From positions 2,728,001 to 2,792,000 of the forward strand of contig CM040425.1 in NCBI GenBank assembly GCA_022702705.1: DNA of 64,000 bases, in the 5' to 3' direction. This stretch comes from Papilionanthe hookeriana x Papilionanthe teres (Eukaryota; Streptophyta; Magnoliopsida; Asparagales; Orchidaceae). Shown here piece after piece: positions 1 to 10,502 of this stretch. Below the pieces are notes generated by a model. The model was not told the origin of the DNA. It did not search any database and saw only the letters and a program-made list of their open reading frames with translations. The translations under genes and the position numbers were made by a program. Numbering within the stretch: position 1 is the stretch's first letter; each line of letters begins with the position of its first letter.

Positions 1-860
1 TCTTCTTATTCGGCCCTTCTGCGGTGATAGCGAGGTTCTACTCGTGGCCCGAGACGGGATTTGGCGGCACCCGCCACTATCCTTCTTAAAATCTCCGATA
101 CGGGGCATTCTTCTTTCTTCGCTAACTTCTCGATCACGGTGCGTAGTCGGGCGAATGGTGTAATCCTTGCCCTTTTCTTTCTGTCGTCGCTATAGTATGC
201 GGGCCGAGGTAATGTAGAAGCGATCCTGCGGACATTTTCCTCGTCGGTTGCGGCGGAAAGGGGATGGAATCTACTTCCTTCCAAAGGGGTGTATACTCGG
301 ACAATGGTATGTATTCGGGTAGTGGTGTGTACTCGGGGATTTCTTCTGAAAGCGACTTCGGCGGCCACGGCTTTCACGGCGATCTTCACTGCCTCTGTTT
401 CTCCTGCGAGTCGCGTGTTAGGGGTGGAACCCTTGAGGTGGACCCAATTTCAAAAACGAGAAGGTCTTGCACGGAAATCTGTACCCTCCGCGGTAACATA
501 CTCGTTACAAATTTGAACTTCCTTCCCCTTCGGTTTGGCGGGAGCGGGGGTAGGTGCAGAGACGACTAGACCAGTGGGGGTAGAGATAACAGTCCTCCTT
601 TGGACAGTAGTATTCCTCTCAGCTGGAACCCTTTGTAGGGGAGGAAACTCTTGAGTTGACTTAAGGTTGAACTCGATCATGGGTTTCTCAGTTTCTGGCA
701 CTTTGTCCATTAGTGCGAAGAGAGTAACGTCAGCGAACTTGACATTTGTGTTCTCGAATCCTTGTCCAAACCGGATGATCCCATTGTCGGGCAGCTCATT
801 TTTGTAAACGACGAAGTCCGGTCCATTGGTGAAGGAGAAAATCGGCTTTGGGGCTTCCAT
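1..860 (-). pseudogene. First internal ORF of Ogre-like element X2 (N-terminal part)
   Basis: An open frame starts with ATG at 858-860 and runs toward the window edge, with one in-frame TGA at 450-452. The frame continues in register after the stop, so the two stretches (860-450 and 449-6) are one reading frame broken by a single nonsense change. The N-terminal part starts MEAPKPIFSF and has a Pro/Ala-rich stretch. The second part is rich in Arg and Lys and ends in a basic segment. I recognise no domain. Its place between PBS and gag matches the extra ORF1 of Ogre elements, whose function is unknown. A divergent gag N-terminus is the alternative. The ORF is visibly richer in GC than the flanking LTR. 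Confidence 0.5.
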
Positions 861-1355
861 TTACTGCGGGGTAGATTCGATTGTCGATCCCGAGTTATGC
901 TTCTTCTCATCGGGACGAAAAGAAAGGAATCGAAAAGAGTCAGAACACATTCTTGTTCATGTATATTTGTTAAAAGAGTCATTCATTAGAGGGTTTGTTT
1001 ATTTAGAACGGAATGTTCGAAGGTGTAGAGAAGGTCATGAATTTGATTCGAGTTGGAAAGGGAAAGAAAGTCTTATGCGAGACTTCTCGACTCGAAGGAT
1101 CACTCTAAACTAACACTTATTGGGGGTCCGCCCCACCTCGGAAATGAGGTAAAAGGATTTCGGAACCTCTCTGTTTAGGGGTGTCTAAACGGTGGCTCCT
1201 AAATCCGAGAGAAGGTTAGCTATACTCGTTCAAGGTAGAAATGAACATAATATTCCAACGGAAAGAAGGGTAGTTTGATCCATTAGGGACATGGATACAC
1301 TACCGATTTTTGAAAGCAGAACTATTTGATTAAAAAAAATGGAGAGAGGAATCAT
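861..1355 (-). other. Untranslated leader of element X2
   Basis: About 495 bp between the PBS and the first ATG of the internal ORF. I see no ORF or RNA gene here. It contains an A-rich run (T-rich on the minus strand) just after the PBS. Confidence 0.5.
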
Positions 1356-1373
1356 TCCCCAGCGGAGTCGCCA
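1356..1373 (-). promoter_or_regulatory. PBS, tRNA-Arg type
   Basis: On the minus strand the sequence reads TGGCGACTCCGCTGGGGA, complementary to the 3' end of a plant tRNA-Arg including CCA. It starts 5 nt after the LTR end (…GTACA). This site shows that the 1379-15968 repeat is a 5' LTR and that transcription runs leftward. Confidence 0.9.
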
Positions 1374-3387
1374 GAAATTGTACGGCTTATTTTTAGGTTA
1401 TGTGTTTTATTTTGAAAAGGGGGTCGCTACGAAATTGTCTGCGAATTTTAACTTAATTTAAATAAATAATTTGAAAAGTAGTATTTGATTTTGAAAATAA
1501 TTTTAAATTTGAAAATTTTAAGAAATGAAATCAAACTAATCTCACATCCCGAATAGTTTATAGAAACGAACGCCGCACTACGAACCGTGTATCTATCCCA
1601 GAAGAATAAACACCTTTGCTTGATAATGAGGCTCGATTAAATAAACTAGAGAAGTTTGTGACATCCGTTTGATCTGCGAACCAATTTTATAAGCAGACAA
1701 ATTCCACTGTTTAATATGAAAACATTAAACGGGGTTTATATTACTCAGGTTCTTAAAATTCCCTATAAAGGCGAAGCCACATAGTTAATTACATCTTAAG
1801 TGAGGGAAATCACCTAAGAAAACTCTCGATAATAATCGGTAGTTACGCTCTCGAAAATTTCAAAGTTTAAGTTTTCGAGGATTAAATTTTAGAATTTCGA
1901 TAGGGAATGGATCAAGTTTGGAACATTTTGTTTTGGGAATTCGAAGGAAGAAAGGTAGAAGAAATCACGGATTCGAAGCGAACTTCGGTAATTTCCCGAC
2001 TATCCTATTGTTTGGCTTGGATTTAGGAAAGCCCTAATGTTTATTTAGTGTTTTGATCTTGCCGATTTTAATTAGTTAGGACTTATATTTGTATGATAAA
2101 ATCATACGAATAGCCTTGAAGATGTGAGGGTTTATGTCGTATCGGACGACTACCTCGGAGTCTAAGACCAGATTAGGGCTTAATTTACATGACATGATCG
2201 TGCAAATGCCTAACGAAGAGTTGAGGATTTATGTTGCACTAGGCGAACTACCTCGAAGTCCTATAGCTTGGTTATTTATTTCTAAGAAAGTTTTGTTGAA
2301 GTAGACTCGGGTTTTGCGATGACGATGGCCGTCTTGCCCACCATGCTCAGAGCTCCTTGTTTTTTTAGTGGTTTAGTTTTAGAAGTCATAAATCGGGGAG
2401 GTGAGAAAAGTGTTCTAGTTTAGAGAAAATCTTAAAATCCAGGTGTTTTTAATATTTTAATTAAACAAATCTTAAAGTTGATTATAACAACATAGGTTAA
2501 GATCCGCGGTTCCATCCTTCAGGCATCGTTATTTTTATCGGATTCACTTAGTCCGGATGAATTTGCTAAACTCGACTAGAATGAGTTCCACACTTTCATT
2601 TAGGCAGTGGGAAATCCCGTTAGCGACACGTAGGTTACATCATCCGAGGTATTCCGATCATCCAACAAGACGTTTTAATTTAGTTGTAGTTGTAGTTTTG
2701 TTGTTCTGTTTGTGATTAAATTTTGAGTTGTTTATCATGCAAGAAAAGTAAGTGCGATGCGATTAAATAAATTGCGATAAAGTAAGCTACGATAAAATAA
2801 AAGCGTACTGGAGGGTCTTCACGTCATCCCAGTTGCACTTAAAACACGGTTAGAATATTTAAGCATTTAAAGTAAGTTCCTAGGTAAAGGCTAAGGGAAG
2901 GGTTATGGTTTTCTACCAAGTTCTAATCATATGGCTAGTCATTTCCTATGACGTGCAGGTTCTTGTATTTTGGTTTGAGGACGATTTTCTTCATCGAAGA
3001 ACGATTAAGTTCGATTGTTCTTATAAATATCTTATCATATCGAGGAAGTGCTTAAGACGAATCTTAAACATCTTTTCGATATTTCTAGGATTATTATAAG
3101 TCCGAATGAATTTAATTATACGAATCGATTAATCGTCAGAGAATTCGAGTTTTCTTTGTTATCTTGCTCGGTGAAGCTAGGACATTTGAATATCCTATAA
3201 ATGTAGTAGCACTTCATTTAACACTCCTTTTAAGAGTTATGACATCACGAGCTTTTGAGCGCGAATGGATGTTCGAGTGGTTTATGATTTAATTTTAGTT
3301 AATGGATTTAAGTTTGGAATAGTGTTGAAGTTGTTTTAGATTTATTTTTGAATTCTTTTTTTTTTATGTCATAGGTGATGTTATATT

Positions 3388-3680
3388 TAATTCAATTTAA
3401 TTTAATTTAATTTAACTTAATTTAATTTAATGTGGTTTAATTTAATTTAATTTAATTTAAGTTAATTTAATATAATATGATTTAGCTTAATTTAATTTAA
3501 TTTGATTTAATTTAATTTGATTTAGTTTTAATTTAATTTAATTTAATTTAATTTAATTTAATTTAATTTAATTTAATGTTTTTTAATTTAATTTAATTTA
3601 ATTTAATTTAATTTAAATTAATTTAATGTGTTTTAATTTAATTTAATTTAATTTAGTTTAATTTAATTTAATTTTTTAAT
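3388..3680. repeat. TTAAA/TTTAA pentanucleotide tract in X2 LTR
   Basis: Dozens of near-perfect TTTAA units with occasional 4- or 6-bp variants. The tract lies about 5.0 kb from the LTR start after subtracting X1, the same offset as in X1 and X3. Confidence 0.9.
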
Positions 3681-5291
3681 TTTAATTTAATATTTTATTT
3701 TAAAAGGGTTTGATTTAAATAATTTAACTTTAATTTAATTTAATGATTAAGTCTTTTAGCATTTTAAATCTTAAGTTTGAATTATCATTTTAATTAGGAA
3801 TTAAATATTATTGAGATGATTAATTTAGGGATTCTTAAATTAAAGAACAAATTTCTTCCTAATAACATCCATTATTTTAATAATTCAATTTTATTATTCT
3901 TCAAATTTAATCAATTATTTAATTAAAGTTCATTTCAATTATATTTAAATTTTTTAATAGGTTTCTACCCTTTAATTATTTAAATTTCAATCATCCAAGT
4001 CAGATTAGAATCAAATATTTTACTCTTTCATTTTATTAAGCCTAAAGTTTTAATTAAGGGTTAAAATTTTAATTACCATTTTGCCCTTCAAGCTTAATAA
4101 TTTCATAACTCACTAAATTGAGCTCAAATGAATTTGAAATTTTTATGTGACTTCACTCATATGTCAATAAAGACATTAGAGGAGAAAATGTGATTTTTCT
4201 GTATTTAATTTATTTATGTAATTATTTTTGGTGGAAAATAAGGATTTCAAGGAAAATTTAATAATATGACCAAGGAAAAGTTTACTGTCCTTAAGAAAAT
4301 TATGGGACATTCCTAATAACCAGAGGACCACTTGGACCAAGTTTGGTAATTTTTGGAATTATATTATTTTTATTATAATTATTTTGAGTTTTGAAGTATT
4401 AATTAATTTAAAAATAAAATAAAGTTTGAAAAATGAATTTTATATTTTTCAAAAATCTCTCTGATATCAAGGAAATCTGAGAATCAATTTTTATAATTTT
4501 CTGATTTTTATTTGATTTATTAGAATTATTTTAATGGAAATGCTAGAAAATACATTTTTTTAAAAAAAAAATTACCCTAGGGCTTTAAAATTTAATAACT
4601 CATCATAGAGACCTAGGAAAAATATGGGGTTTGTTCCTAAGTGACTAAAATTCAAAATGTGACATTTTGGTGAATTTTATTATTTTTGTGATTTTTATTA
4701 TTTTATTAATTATTAAAATATTAAAATAATACAAAAAATCAACTTTTTAGAAAGTTGAAATTTTAATTTTCTTAAATTCCCCTAATATCAGAGAGGCTCC
4801 AAAACCAATTTGGTGAATTTTTGAAAAGTATTTTGAAAGTTATGAATTTTCAAAGTTTAAATTGGCTAAATGGCTTAATCGACCCATTTAGTAGGGCTAA
4901 CCAAGTCAATTGACTTCAAATTTTTATGGTGGGTTCCTCTGATCCTAAAGGTCGGTGGAGAATTAATTTCAAGTCAATTTGATGTATGATTAGCTCTAAT
5001 TAATTAAAGACTTATTTTGGGTGTTTAAGCGATTAGGGTCATTCCAGTGAATTAATTCAAAACCTATTTTTCCTAGGGTCCTCTAGTCATAAGAAACATC
5101 ACCAAATTTTCCTAGAATTTATTTCACAACATGCTAATTATTAGATTTAAAATACTCGAAAACGGTAACATGAATTTGAAAAATCGATAACTTCTCATAG
5201 GGATGGCCTCGACTTTGGAAAATTCGGGGAATGTTCCCAAATTCAGAGGCTTCAAAAGTCCTATGGTCTAATGCCATGGTGAATTTCCTAT

Positions 5292-5296
5292 ATGCA
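5292..5296 (+). repeat. TSD of X1 (ATGCA), left copy
   Basis: ATGCA at 5292-5296 is repeated at 12588-12592, directly flanking TGTTGACC…GCCGACA. This 5-bp duplication is typical of Ty3/gypsy integrase. Confidence 0.95.
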
Positions 5297-7652
5297 TGTT
5301 GACCTCATTTTTGATGAGGTCTTCTCTTCTTCTCTTTAGTACTTAGGATCTAGCCTTAGGCTTTTCCTTTGACTATCTTAGAGGACTAGAATTGGGACCC
5401 ACCTTTTAGAAATTCAAACCACTTCTTAACTCCTTGCAAACTCCACAAACTTGACTATAGACCCCTAATCACCTAGAGGGTTGAAATCAAATGTGGAAGT
5501 TTAAAGGATGAGTTCCTATAGGACTCTTTGGCACTTGGGGCGCCTTACAGGTGGCACAGTGCAGTAAAGGGCTGACTTACACATACACTACACCTATGCA
5601 CTACACTTTCACACACCTCCTAAAACACACCCTTACCAACTTAACTTCTGACTCATGTAGGTGATTCACATGGATGGTCCTTAACCACAAGCCACAGGTA
5701 AGAGGGTTAGGAGCAACATGGTGAATGCCTCAAATGAGTCCCTTCATGGCTCATGTGGGCTTGATATGGCTTCATGGCTCAACAAAAATGATTTCATTTC
5801 ACTTACATCCACCCGATCTTCGATTTTCCAAATTTTCGATTTTTGACCCCGGGACCCGACACACTTGACCTACGCAAGCACGAATAGCCGAATTTCTCGA
5901 AAAGTTTCCAAATTACCCAAAATTCTCAAAAATCAATCCCAAACATTCCCACATCACTCGAACTGATTATCCATATCCAAAAATATCAAAAATTCCAAAA
6001 ATACCCCCCAATACCTTCCGAATACCCAAAATACCCCTTTTGACCCAAAAATCCAAAAATTCAGAAAATTCCCAGAAAATTCCAGAAAATCCCAAATATT
6101 CCCGATTTCATTTTATTCAACTACACCATGGGCCAATTTTGTCAATTTACCCACTTTTATCAAAACCCCCAATTTGACCATTTTAACCCAAAGTAAACCC
6201 GATGTCGAACCAAACCTACCCAATTGACCCAAATTCTGGTCCAATTCAATTCTAAACTTCAATTCAACATCCCGAACACCAATCTAGACCAAAGCGAAGC
6301 TTAATTTGATTGAAATTTGGGTCCGATTTCACTTTTGGCCTTAAAGCCCGATTTGGACCTATGACCCGAACCTAACTCGAACTCACCCGATTCAACTCCA
6401 ATTAACCCCAAATCTTTTCCAAACCTTCCTTAACATCCCCATGAACAAAACACTAACATAATTTGCTCAAAATTTAGACCCAAACCCCACTCAAATTCAA
6501 CCCAAAATCAAAAAGCCCAATTTTGACCTAAACTACAAACCTAGCCCGAATGAGCCCGAACCCCAAAATCAAAACCCAACCAAAGCCAAAACCTCTTTGA
6601 AACACTCCCAAAAACATTTCCCAACATTAATTTCACATCAACTTCAACTCTAGCCCAACTTTGGCCCATGGTAGCCCATTTTGGCCCACTTTAGCCTCTT
6701 TACCAAAAGCCATATCCAGCCGATTCAAACCCAAATCACCTCGAATTTGTTTCAAACCACTCATGAAGCATCCCTAAACCAAACTCAACAATTATTTGGC
6801 CCAAGCCTTTACCAAAATTTCATCCCAAAATCCATTTTAAAATTCAAAAGCCACTTTCCTAAACCATTTAAAAGCTCGTCTAAAACCATTTCGATGAGCC
6901 CAAAATTGATTCTAAAGCCCATATGACATTTTCATTTGTCATCCATTTGATGAAAATCATTCCCTAAGTTTCAATTCCATCATCAAATAAATCTAAATCA
7001 AGCACCATGCCAAATTGCCCAAAAATACCAAAATATTCCTAAAATCCATTTTCATGAAATTGACGAAGCTTTCCACAAGACGAAGGTGAGCCATGAAGCC
7101 ATGCATGAGCCACATGTGAGCCATGAAAGCCTTGGACACTTCACCATACCCAAAATGGCAAGAGGAGGGGACCCTTTAATGATTCTCTTAAGAGTAATTA
7201 ACCACTCCCATGTCTCCCCTAACTCTTGCTTAAGCTTAATTGTACTTGGATTGTGACTTGACCCCACTAATCGAAGTGATCCAGTGACTTTCCCTTCGGC
7301 CCAAATTGGCCTTGGAGGGTGAACCTAACCCAAAACCAAGGGTTGACCCATTTAGACCCAAAACTAGCCCTTTCCCGATTCCACTTTGATTCGAACCCTT
7401 TACACATGGCAATCTTAATTGATTGCACAAGCCTCCGACCCCGACCCACTGACCTTGAGGGTGACCCATGCACAGCTGGCCGACCACCTCGATCAGTCGG
7501 AAAACGCCATGCCGAGACCTTGGGAGTGAGCCGACATTGAAATTCTCCCTTCGTTGAGCTGCCCAGTGCACTAGTGGTCACCATGGTCATTCTTCTCCTC
7601 ACCAGAGCGGTGATCCCAAGCCCTAACTCCCACAGGAGGCCCTCGACCATGC

Positions 7653-7660
7653 TATTTAAA
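7653..7660 (+). promoter_or_regulatory. Putative TATA box of X1 LTR
   Basis: TATTTAAA, 2356 bp from the LTR start, followed by ACACCACC and a CCATGA context that is shared with X2 and X3. It would make U3 about 2.4 kb and R-U5 about 4.9 kb. Confidence 0.55.
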
Positions 7661-8249
7661 CACCACCCCCTCGCGGCCATGAGAGGAGAGTTGCAAAAAC
7701 CTTGCCAAAACTGCGCAAAATTGTTCCGAGACCCCTCCTCATACACGAGCACTTGATCCCAGGTGAGATCCCCCTGCCATTTCTTCTCTGTGAGCTCGAT
7801 TTCGAGTTGAAATCCGAGCCGCAAAACCGGGACACTCCTCCACGGTGAGCCGATCCCTAAATTGATTGTCTCTACACCTTCACCGAGACCGAGGGAAGGT
7901 GTCCGCCGGTAAAAGCCCCATCTCCGGGCCACCCGGTTGCTCCGGACTCCGAAGCTTTGTGATCGGTTGTGGTCGAAGTCCGACTCTAGACGATTCACGA
8001 GACCGGGAGACTTCATGCGGAGCTTGCTAGGATCCGATCGAAGGTGCGGCAACTCTCGGATCGAAGCTTCACTTCTGCGAGCAAAGGTATGAACTCATTC
8101 TTCTTCCCGAGCTTACGGAGATTCTCCATTTCATTTGAGTAAATTTCGATGCATGTTTATCGTATGGATGTGTTCGTCTCTTGAGACGAATCCGTAGAAA
8201 CATAAGAACACGAAAATCCATTGAGAATCGAGTGAGAAATTAGGGTTAG

Positions 8250-8460
8250 AGGGTTGACGGTCACGGGTGCACACCGGTCGTAGACGATGACCGGGAGCGC
8301 GTTGGATCGCGCGTGTATCGAGCGGACGGATCGGATTGCGCGGACCGGAGAACGTTACGTGAGCTGCGGGTCCGGGACGGGCGACTCGGATGGCGGCGCC
8401 CGATCGCGGCGCGACACGTACGGCTTCGGAGAGGCTAAGGATGCGGCGGCGCCGCGTGGA
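8250..8460 (+). other. CpG-rich block in X1 LTR
   Basis: About 200 bp dense in CG dinucleotides inside an otherwise AT-rich LTR, located downstream of the putative TATA box. The block recurs at the same offset (about 2.95 kb) in X2 and X3. Confidence 0.6.
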
Positions 8461-10254
8461 TAAGTAGAAAATTAGGGGTATTTTCATTTATTTAATTCCT
8501 ACAAACTTGGAAAATTCATAACTTTGTGTAGAAAAATCGGAAAAATAAAAGAAAAATATCCTCTTGCTCGGTGAACGAGAGGAGAATAATGTGGAAAAGA
8601 AATCATTTAATTTCATTAAGTATTTTATTTTTAATAATTTATTTACTCTCTGCATACATTTAATTCTCCATGCATTCATACAATTCACCATGGCATGAGA
8701 CAATAGGGCTTTTGAAGCCTCCGAATTTGGGAACATTCACGAATTTTCCAAAGTCGAGGCACATCCCTATGAAAAGTTATTGATTTTTCAAATGCATGTT
8801 GCTATTTTAAGTATTTTAATTCCAAAAATTAGCATGTTGTGAAATAAATTCTAGGAAAATTTGGTGATGTTCCTTATGACCAAAGAACCACTAGGAAAAA
8901 TAGGATTTGAGTTAATTCGCTTAGATTAACCCTAATTGGCTTAAATCCCCAAAATAGATCTCTAATTAATTAGAGTTAACCATAGATCAAATTGACTTGA
9001 AATCAATTCTCCATTGACCTTTAGGGTCGGAGGAACCCATCATAAAAATTTGAGGTCGATTGGACTTGGTTAGCCCATTAATTGGGTTGATTAAGCAAAC
9101 TTAGTCATTTTAAACTTTAAAAATTCATAACTTTCAAAATATCTTTCAAAGATTCACCAAATTGGTTTTGGAGTCTCTCGATATCGGGGAGTTTAAGAAA
9201 ATTAAAATTTCGATTTTCTAAAAAAGTTGATTTTTAATATTATTTTAATATTTTTAATAATTAAAAAATAATAAAAATCACAAAAATAATAAAATTCACT
9301 AAAATGTTATATTTTGAATTTTAATCACTTGGGAACAAGTCCCATATTTTTCCTAGGTCTATTTAGTGAGATATTAATTTTTAAAGCTCTAGGGTAATTT
9401 TAAAATTAAAAAAATATATTTTCTAGCATTTTCACCAAAATAATTATAATAAATCAAAGAAAAATCAGAAAATTGCAAAGTTTGGTTCTACTGGAATCCT
9501 TGATATCAGAGAGAATTTTAAAAATTATAAAATTTATTTTTCAACATTTATTTTATTTTTAAATTAATTAATACTCAGAATTTAAAATAATTCTAATAAA
9601 TAAAATATAATTCAAAAAATTACAAAATTTGGTCAAGTGGTCCTACGGTCATTAGGAATGTCCCATAATTTTCTTAAGGACAGAAACTTTCCCTTGGTCA
9701 TGTTATTGAATTTTCCTTGGAAATTTCTCTTTTCTACAAAAAATAATTATATAAATAAATTAAATACGAGAAAAATCACATTTTCTCCTCTCATGTCTTT
9801 ATTGACATATGAGTGAAGTCACATAAAAATTTCGAGTTCATTTGAGTTCGATTTAGTGAGTTATGAAATTATTAGGCTTAAAGGACGAAAATGGTAATTA
9901 AAATTTTAATCCTTAATTAAGACTTTAGGTTTAATAAAAAAATTAACAAGTAAAATATTTGATCCTAATCTGATTTGGATGATTGAAATTTAATAATTAA
10001 AGGGTAGAAACCCATTAAGCAATTTAAAATGATTAAACTTTAATTAAATAATTAATTGAATTTGGAAGAATAATAAATTTGGAATTATTAAAATAGGGAT
10101 ATTATTAGGAAGAAATTTATTCTTTAATTTAAAAATCCCTAAATTAATCATCTCATTAATACTCAACTCTTAATTAAAATGATAACTCAAATTTAAAATA
10201 TTAAAAGACTTAATCATTAAATTAAAATTAAATCATTAAACTCTTTCGAAAAAA

Positions 10255-10502
10255 TTTCAATTAAATTAAATTAAATTAAATTAAAATTAAATTGAATTAA
10301 ATTAAATTAAATTAATTAAATAAATTAAATTAAATTAAATATAATTAAATTAAATTAAATTAAATTAAATTAAAATTAAATTAAATTAAATTAAGAAATT
10401 AAATCAAATAAATTGAATTGAATTAAATTAAATCAAATCAAACTAAATTAAACTGAATTAAATTAAATTAAAATAAATTAAATTAAATTAAATTGAATTA
10501 AA
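10255..10502. repeat. TTAAA pentanucleotide tract in X1
   Basis: About 250 bp of AAATT/TTAAA units with length variants. It occupies the same LTR position as in X2 and X3. Confidence 0.9.

Larger units (their letters stand above)
1379..5296 (-). repeat. X2 5' LTR, distal (R-U5) part
   Basis: Inverted counterpart of the X1 segment from about 8680 to 12587 and of the end of X3. It ends in GCCGTACA next to the PBS. It carries the TTAAA-type pentanucleotide tract near 3388-3680 and a run of AT-rich non-coding DNA. No sense-strand gene is visible. An antisense coding-like patch at about 2123-2300 is listed as a finding. Confidence 0.85.

Noticed and set aside
6681..6926. 81-codon ORF in the U3 of X1
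   Set aside because: Translation of CCCAAA/CCAAAA-type repeats. No conserved frame in X2 or X3.
7267..8052. 261-codon antisense ORF in X1 as a gene
   Set aside because: It lies antisense over the U3/TATA region of an LTR, is open because the DNA is GC-rich there, is broken in X2 and X3, and has no domain.
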